A DNA stretch of 40,036 bases from a virus: IMG/VR virus record IMGVR_UViG_3300035180_002108, positions 1 through 40,036 of that record; one strand, 5' to 3'. The notes under the pieces are model-generated. The model saw only the letters and a program-made list of their open reading frames with translations. It was not told where the DNA came from and made no database searches. Shown piece by piece: positions 6,364-13,385 of the stretch. Position numbers and translations under genes: made by a program. How positions within the stretch are numbered: the stretch's first letter is position 1; every line of letters begins with the position of its first letter.

Positions 6364-6569
6364 CCCTTCGAGCCCCGCCGAGCCGCCGAACCTCACACGC
6401 GGTTTTGGTTGCGCGCGGAACATCTGTTTCACTTATTGCCGACCTACACCCACCCCACGATCCCGACGTGTGGGATAGCCGGCACCCAACCCTGACCCGA
6501 CCCCCGATTGGAGCACACGGCCCGAGGGCCGTTGACTCGTTGACTGAAGCCCCGGACCACCACGGCGCC

Positions 6570-6585
6570 GGACGTGTACACGTCC
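6570..6585. promoter_or_regulatory. Perfect 16-bp palindrome, operator or recombination site
   Basis: GGACGTGTACACGTCC, 11 bases upstream of the -35 hexamer of the recombinase promoter. Confidence 0.45.
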
Positions 6586-6596
6586 CGGTCGGTAGG

Positions 6597-6624
6597 TTGA
6601 CACAACTTCGGCCGTGCCTATTGG
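6597..6624 (+). promoter_or_regulatory. Sigma70-like promoter of the small serine recombinase
   Basis: TTGACA (6597-6602), 16-base spacer, TATTGG (6619-6624). The expected transcription start falls at or beside ATG 6631, and there is no Shine-Dalgarno, so the mRNA may be leaderless. Confidence 0.55.
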
Positions 6625-6630
6625 TTCCCC

Positions 6631-7326
6631 ATGGCTCCGACATCCCGCCCGACCCGTGTGATCGCCTACCTGCGCTGCTCCACCCCCGGTCAGGCCGAGG
6701 ACGGCATCAGCCTGGAGGTCCAGCGGGACCGGATCACGGCCTACGCGGCCCTCTACGGCCTCGACGTGGTGGGCTGGGAGCAGGACGCCGCCTCGGGCAA
6801 GGACCTCGGGCGGCGGGGCCTACGTCGTGCGCTTGAAGCGCTGGACGACGGCCGGGCCGAGGGTCTCGTGGTCGCCAAGCTCGATCGCCTCACGAGGTCG
6901 GTTCGAGACCTCGGCGACCTGATCTCCGATCACTTCGGCGGTGAGGAGGGCTCGGCCCTGTTCTCGGTCGCAGAGCAGATCGACACCCGCAGCGCCTCGG
7001 GCCGGATGGTCTTGAACATCCTCGTCACGGTGGGCCAGTGGGAAAGGGAGACCATCGTGGAGCGCACGACCGAGGCCATGGCCCTGAAGCGGGCCAACAA
7101 CGAACGCCTCGGGCGCAACGTCCCCTACGGCAAGGCGCTGGCCGAGGACGGCGTCCACCTTGTAGACGACCTCTGGGAGGCGTCGATCATCGCCAGGGCC
7201 AAGGCCCTCAAGGGCGAGGGCCTCGGCCTGCGACGCATCACCCAGCGCATCACGGAGGAGGGCTACACGACCCGCAAGGGGACGCCCTTCGCCACGACGC
7301 AGATCGCTCGGATGCTTGCCGACTAG
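6631..7326 (+). CDS. Small serine recombinase (resolvase/invertase type)
   Basis: 231 aa. N-terminal catalytic domain of the serine recombinase family: YLRCST with nucleophile S17, an EVQRDRITAYA helix, GLVVAKLDRLTRS and the long E helix beginning near RMVLNILVTVGQWERE. The C-terminal 70 aa (EASIIARAKALKGEGLGLRR, then KGTPFATTQIARML) look like the helix-turn-helix/start of a recombinase domain, so it is too short to be a full large integrase. It may resolve multimers, invert DNA or assist the large integrase. Convergent with the small minus-strand gene 7343-7636. Confidence 0.85.
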   Translation: MAPTSRPTRVIAYLRCSTPGQAEDGISLEVQRDRITAYAALYGLDVVGWEQDAASGKDLGRRGLRRALEALDDGRAEGLVVAKLDRLTRSVRDLGDLISDHFGGEEGSALFSVAEQIDTRSASGRMVLNILVTVGQWERETIVERTTEAMALKRANNERLGRNVPYGKALAEDGVHLVDDLWEASIIARAKALKGEGLGLRRITQRITEEGYTTRKGTPFATTQIARMLAD

Positions 7327-7342
7327 CAAGAGGGCCGGAAAC

Positions 7343-7636
7343 CTACTCCGTGCGAGCAAGGTCCCCGATCATCTCGAAGTAGTCCCGCATGGCTTCGTGG
7401 GTGATCGCCCCGTTGCGGCACAATTCGCGGAGTTGACCCGTGTAGCTCTCGTAGGCGGCCAACGTCGTCGCGAAGAGAGGCGCAGCCGCACAGGCGTGAG
7501 GCTCGCAGTAGGCGCTGCCGTCATCATCAAGCAGCACCGGACGATTCCGAGCCACGAGTAGGCGCTGCGCCCGGTCACGGCACTGGGGGCAAGGCTTCAG
7601 CGGGTAGGCGAGATCCTTGGCGGGAACGATCTTCAT
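7343..7636 (-). CDS. Small protein with zinc-ribbon-like Cys/His motif
   Basis: 97 aa, leftward, ATG 7634-7636 with GAGG 3-4 bases upstream. N-terminal CPQC followed by CEPHAC suggests a metal-binding site; the C-terminal half is helical (YESYTGQLRELCRNG, MRDYFEMIGDLA). It lies between the two serine recombinases on the opposite strand, where recombination-directionality factors or regulators are often found; that role is only a possibility. Family not recognised. Confidence 0.6.
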   Translation of the reverse strand: MKIVPAKDLAYPLKPCPQCRDRAQRLLVARNRPVLLDDDGSAYCEPHACAAAPLFATTLAAYESYTGQLRELCRNGAITHEAMRDYFEMIGDLARTE

Positions 7637-7673
7637 GCCTCGACCGTACGCCCGCCCCGATGCCCTCGCCTAG

Positions 7674-7693
7674 CCCTCTAATCCATGCGCTAG
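7674..7693 (+). promoter_or_regulatory. Degenerate start-associated element (possible)
   Basis: CCCTCTAATCCATGCGCTAG resembles the 23755 copy (CCCTCTTATCGCAGCGGTAT) but misses the TCG core. It lies about 60 bases upstream of ATG 7736; a stem GCCCCG/CGGGGC follows at about 7715-7732. Confidence 0.25.
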
Positions 7694-7735
7694 GTCACGG
7701 GGCGGCCTGGAATCGCCCCGGTGTAGCGGGGCACC

Positions 7736-7975
7736 ATGGAGACACACGACCTCTACCAACGCACCGAGCGGCTCGGCATCACCGACAACTTCTTGGCCGC
7801 GTATCAGCGCTGGGATCGGGCGATGGGGGTCGTCATCGACACCTTCGGCGCCAAGCAGCGGGCCGGCCGCCTGAACGAGCCGCACGGCGAAGCCGACATC
7901 GCCGCCCTCGACGAGCTGCGGGACTCGACCGCCGCCCTGAGGGCCATGCTCCGCACCGTTCGGGAGCCCGCCTAG
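7736..7975 (+). CDS. Small hypothetical protein
   Basis: 79 aa, ATG 7736. Mostly helical (ITDNFLAAYQRWDRAMGVVI, then ADIAALDELRDSTAALRAML). Its stop is immediately followed by the next start, so it is co-translated with 7976-8239. A stem (GCCCCG/CGGGGC) lies just upstream of the start in place of a Shine-Dalgarno. Lies in the accessory block between the two recombinases. No family recognised. Confidence 0.6.
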   Translation: METHDLYQRTERLGITDNFLAAYQRWDRAMGVVIDTFGAKQRAGRLNEPHGEADIAALDELRDSTAALRAMLRTVREPA

Positions 7976-8239
7976 ATGGCCGCCGCCCGCATCGTGGAGA
8001 TCATCCCCGCCGAGACGGTCCTCCGCCTGCTCGCGCAGGAACTCGCCCGAGATGCCCGAGCCCCCGTCCAGTGGCTCGCGCCGGTCCGGGACACGTACAC
8101 GACGTCCATCCGCTGGACCCCCGAGCTGGCCCTCAAGACGTTGAGGAAGGCCCTCTCGCGCATGAAGGGGGCCACGGTGAAGGTAACCTGGACGGGCGAG
8201 CCCTGGAGCGACGTGAGGGCGTCGTGGGCGGCCCCGTGA
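7976..8239 (+). CDS. Small hypothetical protein
   Basis: 87 aa; its ATG directly follows the TAG of the gene before, so the two form one unit. The sequence has helical segments (AETVLRLLAQELARDA, LALKTLRKALSRMKG) and a short strand-rich C-terminus (ATVKVTWTGEPW). Its stop codon TGA is the first three bases of a 15-bp direct repeat (8237-8251, 8257-8271). Function unknown. Confidence 0.6.
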   Translation: MAAARIVEIIPAETVLRLLAQELARDARAPVQWLAPVRDTYTTSIRWTPELALKTLRKALSRMKGATVKVTWTGEPWSDVRASWAAP

Positions 8240-8271
8240 AAGGTCCTGTAGTGCCCTGAAAGGTCCTGTAG
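8237..8271. repeat. 15-bp tandem-spaced direct repeat
   Basis: TGAAAGGTCCTGTAG at 8237-8251 and 8257-8271, period 20. It lies between two convergent genes, 0.8 kb upstream of the large integrase. Confidence 0.6.
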
Positions 8272-8287
8272 GCGGGAGCCTGGCCGA

Positions 8288-8680
8288 TCACTTCGGCGGC
8301 AGTGCGCCCAGAAGCGCCCCGCGTGGCCCCTCGCCGATCGGCGTCGAGCGCTGGGCCGCCTGGCCCGGGGAGGCGCCTCCGCAGACCTGCACGCAGACCT
8401 GGTAGCCGTCGGAGCAACCGGCGTGGCACTCGGCCTCCCCGTCGCGACGCAGCGGGCACATCCCCTGGCACGTCGTGCGATCGAGATTGCACTCTGAGAT
8501 GCAGAGGGTGCGGTCCATCCCCTTGTCGCCTGCGAGCGTGCTGGCCTGATTCTCAGCGTGCCGCGACCCCACGACGAACCCGCCCAGCATGCTGAGCATG
8601 CCGAACGCCACGAGCTTGGCGACCAGGGGCACCTTCGGGCTCTGCTCGACCGGACGTCCCGCCCTCTCCTGATCACCCAT
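8288..8680 (-). CDS. Membrane-anchored Cys-rich protein
   Basis: 130 aa from ATG 8678-8680; a longer frame from 8767 is possible but overlaps the divergent gene and adds an unremarkable N-terminus. One membrane segment (VAKLVAFGMLSMLGGFVVGS), then a Cys-rich region with paired CxxxC motifs (CISEC, CQGMC, CHAGC, CVQVC), probably outside the cytoplasm and disulphide-bonded. It is transcribed against its neighbours within the lysogeny block, like a lysogenic-conversion gene. Similar Cys-rich repeats occur in myxobacterial secreted proteins, but I cannot name the family. No strong Shine-Dalgarno. Confidence 0.6.
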   Translation of the reverse strand: MGDQERAGRPVEQSPKVPLVAKLVAFGMLSMLGGFVVGSRHAENQASTLAGDKGMDRTLCISECNLDRTTCQGMCPLRRDGEAECHAGCSDGYQVCVQVCGGASPGQAAQRSTPIGEGPRGALLGALPPK

Positions 8681-8752
8681 GAGCGATTGGACGGCCCGGG
8701 CTCCCAGCGATTCAGAAATGGACCGGCGACCCCCTGCCCCCGTACGTAGGCC

Positions 8753-9091
8753 ATGAGCAACGAACATGGGGCGGAAGACGGGCCCGGCGGTGTACTAGCC
8801 GGAATGCCCGCCGGATCGATTGCAAGTCGCAAAAACCAATGCCCTGCTGAAGGCATGCACCGGATCCGTGGTCGAGCCTGCATCCACCTCGACGGGTCGA
8901 TCACGTTGCTCCACGCGGACGGCCTGATCGACATCCCCGCTGCCGATGTCGAGGCCGGTCGCCTGTCGGAGCCCTGGTTCTGGACGGCCCTTCGGCGCCT
9001 CGGGGTCTCCTACGGCGGGCCGAAGCAGCCCAACGCGGCGCACCGTGCCCGCATCGTCCAGGCGCTTGCCCGCCTGCTCGGAGGTGAGTGA
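8753..9091 (+). CDS. Hypothetical protein preceding the large integrase
   Basis: 112 aa, ATG 8753. Its stop TGA (9089-9091) overlaps the integrase ATG (TGATG), so the two are translationally coupled. Contains a strand-rich middle (IRGRACIHLDGSITLLHADG) and a C-terminal helix (AHRARIVQALARLLGGE). Coupling to an integrase suggests a helper such as a recombination directionality factor; this is inference from position only. Confidence 0.55.
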   Translation: MSNEHGAEDGPGGVLAGMPAGSIASRKNQCPAEGMHRIRGRACIHLDGSITLLHADGLIDIPAADVEAGRLSEPWFWTALRRLGVSYGGPKQPNAAHRARIVQALARLLGGE

Positions 9092-10695
9092 TGGCCCGCA
9101 GGAAGAAGGCGCCGGCCCCTGCCCCCCGGGTCGCACCGGAGGGCCCGCTCCGGTGCTTGATCTTCGCGCGCGTCTCCAGCCCCGATCAGCGCGACACCAA
9201 GACGATCGAGAGCCAGCTTCGGGAGCTACCCGAGTACGCGGCCCGCATGGGCTGGATCGTCGTCGGCATCGAGAAGGAGGACGGCGTCTCCGCCGTGTAC
9301 CTCACGTTGGCCGAGCGCGAGATCTTCAAGGCCGTCCTCCAGCGTGGTGAGAAGCACGACTACGACGTCCTCTTGGTGATCGACCTCGATCGCCTCACGA
9401 GGGCCGACGATCGGGTCGAGAGGGCCATCGTCTACGAGCGGCTCCGTCGTGCCGGGATCCTCCTCGCCACCCCGGCGGGCGGCGTCGTCGACCTCGACAA
9501 CCCCGAGAACGCGATGCTCGTGGGGCTCGTCTCCGAGTTCAACGCGTACGAGGCGAAGAAGATCAAGTCCCGGACCCAGCGCGGGAAGCGGCAGGCCAAG
9601 GAGGAAGGCCGTAGGCCGCCGAGCAAGAACCCCTACGGCCTGCGGTGGGTGACGCCGTCCGACGCGGCCCGGAAGTCGATCGGGCAGTTCGTCGAGGTCT
9701 CCGACGAGGCGGAGATCATCCGCCGCATCTACGTCCAGGCGATCGAGGACGGCATCGGGCAGATCGTCGACGACCTCGACCTCGAAGCGGTCCGTACCCG
9801 TGCGGGCTCCCGCTTCGCGGCATCGACGATCACCAAGCTCCTGCGCAGCCCCCTCTACAAGGGCGTGTTCCCAAACCACCCCAAGGTGAAGATCCCGGCC
9901 ATCGTTGACGCCGAGACGTGGGAGGCGGCGCAGAGGGCCATCACGTCGCGCCGGTCGGAGCGCGTGTGGCAGGGGCAGGCGAACTACCTCCTCGCGAACA
10001 TCCTCAAGTGCGGCGTCTGCGGGCGGGCGATGTGGACGTGCAACCCCCGGAGCACGGGTCACCACAAATACGCGTACTACCGCTGCTCGACGACGAACCA
10101 GTACAGGAAGATGGGGCTCGATGGCCCTTGCGGGCAACGTCACCACCGGGTCGACCCCCTCGATGCTGCCGTCTGGTCCCGGCTCGCGGACGTCCTCTCG
10201 GATCCGGTTCTTCTTCGTGAGGCATGCGAGGCGGTCCGCGAGGAGGGCGACCCGGGCATCGACTGGGAGAAGCGGGTCGCCGACTGCGACCGTAGGCTCG
10301 ACCAGCTCACCAAGTCCGTGGCCACGGTCCAGCGCCGCGAGCGTGCCGGGATGATCACCGAGGAGGAGGCGGAGACGACCCTCGACGAGATCGCCAAGGA
10401 GCGGAAGGCGACGGAGAACAACCGGAGGATCGCCACCTCGAACCTCGCCGACATGCAGGTCACCCGCCGGGCCCGGCGGACCATCGAGCAGCAGGCGTCC
10501 CGCCTCGCCGAACGGCTTCGTGACGCCACGTTCGCGGACCGCCGGCAGATCCTCCGGCTCGTGGTGGACCCCTCGGCGGGGGGCCGCCTCATCGTCCGCG
10601 CCGATGGGTCCGTAGAGATGTACGGCGCCATCCCGCTCTCTACGGACGAGGCTGCGGCGGCGTTCGCCCCCCTGGAGCTTCACTTCGGCACGTAG
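9091..10695 (+). CDS. int: Large serine integrase
   Basis: 534 aa from ATG 9091 (GGAGG 7 bases upstream; an alternative GTG 9088 is adjacent). Domains: basic N-terminus; resolvase catalytic domain with FARVSS (nucleophile S29) and VIDLDRLTR; recombinase domain (KNPYGLRW, TITKLLRSPLYKGVF); zinc ribbon with CGVC at 307-310 and partner cysteines to about 347; coiled coil about 385-450 and a C-terminal domain. This is the standard large serine integrase layout and length, so it should integrate the phage at a host attB site. attP cannot be placed from sequence alone. Confidence 0.9.
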   Translation: MARRKKAPAPAPRVAPEGPLRCLIFARVSSPDQRDTKTIESQLRELPEYAARMGWIVVGIEKEDGVSAVYLTLAEREIFKAVLQRGEKHDYDVLLVIDLDRLTRADDRVERAIVYERLRRAGILLATPAGGVVDLDNPENAMLVGLVSEFNAYEAKKIKSRTQRGKRQAKEEGRRPPSKNPYGLRWVTPSDAARKSIGQFVEVSDEAEIIRRIYVQAIEDGIGQIVDDLDLEAVRTRAGSRFAASTITKLLRSPLYKGVFPNHPKVKIPAIVDAETWEAAQRAITSRRSERVWQGQANYLLANILKCGVCGRAMWTCNPRSTGHHKYAYYRCSTTNQYRKMGLDGPCGQRHHRVDPLDAAVWSRLADVLSDPVLLREACEAVREEGDPGIDWEKRVADCDRRLDQLTKSVATVQRRERAGMITEEEAETTLDEIAKERKATENNRRIATSNLADMQVTRRARRTIEQQASRLAERLRDATFADRRQILRLVVDPSAGGRLIVRADGSVEMYGAIPLSTDEAAAAFAPLELHFGT

Positions 10696-10787
10696 CTTTC
10701 CCCTTGTTTTCCCGTGGTATGCGTTCGTTCCCATCCTCAGCAGGATCGCCTCCGTTGGCATACGGCGACGATCCGGGAGACATCCCG

Positions 10788-11642
10788 ATGCCCGCCCTCG
10801 CCCTGATCCTCGCCGTCGTCCTCGCCCTGTTCGGCTGCGGAAGCACCCCGACCCCCACCCAGGACGCCGACCGCTGCCCCCCGGCCTACGTCTGCGGTGA
10901 CGGCTGGAGCTTCCGTCCCCCGGTCCAGCCCCCGACCGTCCTCACCCGGACGACCGACCCCGAGACCGTCACCCTCAAGGGCATCGAGGTCGAGCAGGTC
11001 GCCTACGTCGGGTCGGTCGACGACTACCTCACGTCGTTGGACCCTGAGCACCGCCAGCTCGTCACGACCTCGAAGCGGACGTTTGCCGGGTACCCGGGCG
11101 GCATCGCAGCCCTGGTCGAGCCACTCCGCCGGTACGTCGTGCTCCACGACGGGCTGCTGCTCGTCGTGACGTTCGACGAGCACATGTTCGACTTCGCCAC
11201 GACGGAGACGGCGATCTCGACCCTCATGATCAAGCGGCCGTGCCCCCTGGCGTCGGTTCGGGGGCCGTCGTGGTGCCTCGTGGCGCCCCCCGGGCTGCAC
11301 GAGGTCCGTCGTGATGTCGTGCCCGAGAGGGTCGTCCTCGCGGCTCCCGACGACACGCTCGTCCTGGAGATCGACTCGGGGAGCTACGCCGGAACCCTGG
11401 ACGACTACCGGGGCCACCTCGACCCGACCCCGGGGATCCCGAGCTTCGGCTGGACCTACTCGTGGGAACCCACCCCGGTCTCGGGCACGCCCGGGTACCG
11501 CGTGACGATGCACGGCCCTGATGCGACCTGGGAGCGCTGGGTCGTCGTCACGGGCGGCAAGCTCGTGTTCGTGACGTACCTCGACGCGATCCCCACGGAG
11601 CAGATGCTGGCGTCGATCGTCACGCTGAAGATCGCACGATGA
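10788..11642 (+). CDS. Phage-encoded lipoprotein
   Basis: 284 aa from ATG 10788, with GGGAGA 8-9 bases upstream; this start yields a clean lipoprotein signal (MPALALILAVVLALFGC, lipidated C17), whereas the longer frame from 10704 would bury it. The mature protein has no Cys-rich repeats like the other lipoprotein and is strand-rich (AYVGSVDDYLTSLDPEHRQL, YVVLHDGLLLVVTFDEH). It directly follows the integrase, a common place for genes expressed from a prophage. Possible role: changing the host surface or blocking superinfection (inference). The next gene overlaps it by ATGA. Confidence 0.75.
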   Translation: MPALALILAVVLALFGCGSTPTPTQDADRCPPAYVCGDGWSFRPPVQPPTVLTRTTDPETVTLKGIEVEQVAYVGSVDDYLTSLDPEHRQLVTTSKRTFAGYPGGIAALVEPLRRYVVLHDGLLLVVTFDEHMFDFATTETAISTLMIKRPCPLASVRGPSWCLVAPPGLHEVRRDVVPERVVLAAPDDTLVLEIDSGSYAGTLDDYRGHLDPTPGIPSFGWTYSWEPTPVSGTPGYRVTMHGPDATWERWVVVTGGKLVFVTYLDAIPTEQMLASIVTLKIAR

Positions 11643-11830
11643 GCCCCGAGGCGGCGATCGAGGTCGCGGCGGCCCTCGCAACGGCGGGCACCCGTCATCG
11701 GCTCGACGAGGTCCGGGTGCGGATCGCCCGGCACTACCTCCGGCGGATGCCGGCGATCCACCGGCTCCCTGCCGAGGACCTCGTGCACCGGCTGCTGCTG
11801 GAGACCGGCCTGGGGGCCGTCGCCCGGTGA
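11639..11830 (+). CDS. Small hypothetical protein
   Basis: 63 aa; ATG overlaps the lipoprotein stop (ATGA) and its own stop overlaps the next GTG. Helical, basic in the middle (RLDEVRVRIARHYLRRM). Part of a chain of four tiny coupled genes between 11639 and 12391. Function unknown. Confidence 0.6.
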   Translation: MSPEAAIEVAAALATAGTRHRLDEVRVRIARHYLRRMPAIHRLPAEDLVHRLLLETGLGAVAR

Positions 11831-12036
11831 GCGCCTACCCCCGCGAGGGCATGACGTTCACGATCACGGTGACGGGTGAGCGCGATGCCGGACGCCGGTG
11901 CAGCTTCGAGATCGACTGGCACGACGGCAAGAGGCCCCGGGGCCAGTGCTACTTCGCAGACCCCGACCTCCACGCCCGACGGCTTCGGGCGGACGGGCAC
12001 GTGGTGGTCTTCGGTGTACCGACGCCGTCACGATGA
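11827..12036 (+). CDS. Small hypothetical protein
   Basis: 69 aa, GTG start overlapping the preceding stop (GTGA). Strand-rich: TFTITVTGE, RCSFEIDWHD, RRLRADGHVVVFGV. Could be a small beta-barrel or DNA-binding fold, but there is no clear motif. Its stop overlaps the ATG of 12033-12200. Confidence 0.6.
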   Translation: MSAYPREGMTFTITVTGERDAGRRCSFEIDWHDGKRPRGQCYFADPDLHARRLRADGHVVVFGVPTPSR

Positions 12037-12200
12037 CGGACCTCACCATCGCCATCCACGAGACCAAGCCCGCGGCCGACGAGGCCGACGCCGTCGATCG
12101 GTACCTCGCTGGGAGCCGCGACCCCCAAGACGAGGCGGCCTTCGACGCCTACCTGTTCTCGATCCTCGACGTGTACGCCGACCCGGAGGCCGCAACGTGA
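12033..12200 (+). CDS. Small acidic protein
   Basis: 55 aa, ATG 12033 overlapping the stop of the gene before (ATGA). Strongly acidic (ADEADAVDRYLAG, DEAAFDAYLFSILDVY). Its stop overlaps the GTG of the next gene. Acidic tiny proteins in phage operons are sometimes anti-host factors, but nothing here shows a target. Confidence 0.6.
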   Translation: MTDLTIAIHETKPAADEADAVDRYLAGSRDPQDEAAFDAYLFSILDVYADPEAAT

Positions 12201-12391
12201 GCGACCCCCGCAACAAGTCGAAGCGCACCATGTACTTCCCCCCGGAGATGCTCGAAGCGATCGAGGCCGAGGCCGCTCGCCTCGATCGTTCCTTCTCGTG
12301 GGTCGTGCAGCGTGCGTGGATGTTCGCGCAGGAACACGTGCAGAGCATCCCCGGCGCGGGCGACCCTGCGTTGGGCGAGGAGGATCGTTAG
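12197..12391 (+). CDS. TIGR04563-like small ribbon-helix-helix-type protein
   Basis: 64 aa, GTG start overlapping the preceding stop. KRTMYFPPEMLEAIEAEAAR followed by LDRSFSWVVQRAW matches, from memory, the TIGR04563 family, small proteins known mainly from Myxococcota, with the shape of ribbon-helix-helix DNA-binding proteins (short strand, then two helices). It may be a transcription regulator of the phage or a host-derived regulator. It is the best single clue to the host. The stop is followed at once by the start-associated element of the late region. Confidence 0.7.
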   Translation: MSDPRNKSKRTMYFPPEMLEAIEAEAARLDRSFSWVVQRAWMFAQEHVQSIPGAGDPALGEEDR

Positions 12392-12409
12392 ATCCTCTTG
12401 TCGTCGCGC
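12392..12409 (+). promoter_or_regulatory. Start-associated element, copy 2
   Basis: ATCCTCTTGTCGTCGCGC, immediately after the stop of 12197-12391; its TTG is 21 bases upstream of ATG 12419. First copy of the late region. Confidence 0.6.
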
Positions 12410-12418
12410 ATCTACGAG

Positions 12419-12712
12419 ATGCCGCCGACGCCTGCACCCGCTCCCTCCCCGCCCTACCCGCTGCACCCCGTCCCGGACGCCGACCCCATCGAGGATCTGC
12501 GGGCCGAGGTCGGCGTGCACTTCGACCACCTGCACGCACGGATCGATCGGGTCGAGGAGCGCCAGGGCGCCAACCTCGATCTTGCCGTCGAGGCGATCAA
12601 GACGGCGAACGCCACGCAGTCGAAGAAGACCGCGGCGTGGGTGTCGATCGGCACGGCCCTCATCACGACCCTGGGCGCGATCGTCGTCGCCTACTTCAAG
12701 GTGAGGGGCTGA
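12419..12712 (+). CDS. XhlA/holin-like membrane protein
   Basis: 97 aa. Pro-rich N-terminus, a central amphipathic helix (IEDLRAEVGVHFDHLHARID, continuing RVEERQGANLDLAVEAIK) and one C-terminal membrane segment (AAWVSIGTALITTLGAIVVA) with a basic tail. That order matches XhlA-type holin-associated proteins. It could start lysis, or be a membrane component for another purpose; no endolysin is found nearby. An in-frame TTG at 12398 lies inside the start-associated element and is not likely to be used. Its stop overlaps the small terminase ATG (TGATG). Confidence 0.6.
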   Translation: MPPTPAPAPSPPYPLHPVPDADPIEDLRAEVGVHFDHLHARIDRVEERQGANLDLAVEAIKTANATQSKKTAAWVSIGTALITTLGAIVVAYFKVRG

Positions 12713-13359
12713 TGGCCGGCATCCCTGGACGTGCCCCCGGTAGCCCCGGCAGCACCCACACGAAGCCCATGGAGCCGATGAAGCCGCTCGGTGAGGAGCG
12801 TGAGGTCGGTGACGAGGAGCTGGCCGTCGCGGCAAAGCGCAAGGGCGGCGGCAACAAGATCAGCCCGAACCTCGAACCGATCGTGCTCGAAATGATGCGC
12901 GACGGGTACAGCACGACCGCGATCAGCAACAGGCTCGCCGACGAGCACAAGCTGAACGTGCACCCTGCCACGGTCCGCACGTTCCTCCGCCGCCACCGGG
13001 AAATTAGGGCCCAGGCCGTCGAGGAGGCGATCGCCCAGGCCGTCGCGAAGGATGCGACCGCCGACCTCACCAGGCTGGCGAAGGTCACGGCGCAGCTCGA
13101 AGAGGCGATGGAGTTCCACTACGTCCGGCCTCGTTTCTGGATCAAGCTCGTCGAGCAGTACCGCAAGGTTCTCGACACCAAGCTGCGCTTCACCATCCGC
13201 GGCACGCCGCTCCCCGCAGAAGAAGCCGCGCAGGTCGAGCAGGACCTCAAGAGCGTCCTGGAAGCCAAGCTCGATTCGCTCCCGGTCACGCCGGCCCCCG
13301 CGAACGAAGACGACGACGATCCCGACGACGACACCGGCGATCCGGACGACGCCGCGTAG
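12712..13359 (+). CDS. Probable small terminase subunit
   Basis: 215 aa, ATG 12712 with GAGGGG 6-11 bases upstream. After a Pro/Gly-rich N-terminus there is a clear HTH region (LEMMRDGYSTTAISNRLADE, then HPATVRTFLRRHREIRAQAV), a long helical middle and a very acidic C-terminal tail (EDDDDPDDDTGDPDDAA). HTH plus oligomerising helices immediately before the large terminase fits a small terminase subunit that recognises the packaging site. Sequence family not identified. Confidence 0.7.
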   Translation: MAGIPGRAPGSPGSTHTKPMEPMKPLGEEREVGDEELAVAAKRKGGGNKISPNLEPIVLEMMRDGYSTTAISNRLADEHKLNVHPATVRTFLRRHREIRAQAVEEAIAQAVAKDATADLTRLAKVTAQLEEAMEFHYVRPRFWIKLVEQYRKVLDTKLRFTIRGTPLPAEEAAQVEQDLKSVLEAKLDSLPVTPAPANEDDDDPDDDTGDPDDAA

Positions 13360-13376
13360 CCCTCTTGTCGCCGCGC
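13360..13376 (+). promoter_or_regulatory. Start-associated element, copy 3
   Basis: CCCTCTTGTCGCCGCGC, directly after the small terminase stop; TTG is 21 bases upstream of the GTG start of terL. Confidence 0.6.
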
Positions 13377-13385
13377 ATCCTGTAG

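Larger units (their letters stand above)
6364..6630. other. Promoter and palindrome region upstream of the small serine recombinase
   Basis: No gene. Contains the stem ACGGCCC-GA-GGGCCGT (6517-6532), tandem GTTGACT (6531-6537, 6539-6545), a perfect 16-bp palindrome (6570-6585) and a sigma70-like promoter (6597-6624). It could hold the recombinase's target site as well as its operator. Confidence 0.45.

Noticed and set aside
9226-10761. 511-codon minus-strand open frame
   Set aside because: Opposite the large serine integrase, which has clear catalytic and zinc motifs.
12398-12418. TTG start extending the holin-like protein by seven residues
   Set aside because: The TTG is part of the repeated start-associated element, which at 13365 runs into a stop in the same relative frame; ATG 12419 fits the usual 18-21 base spacing.
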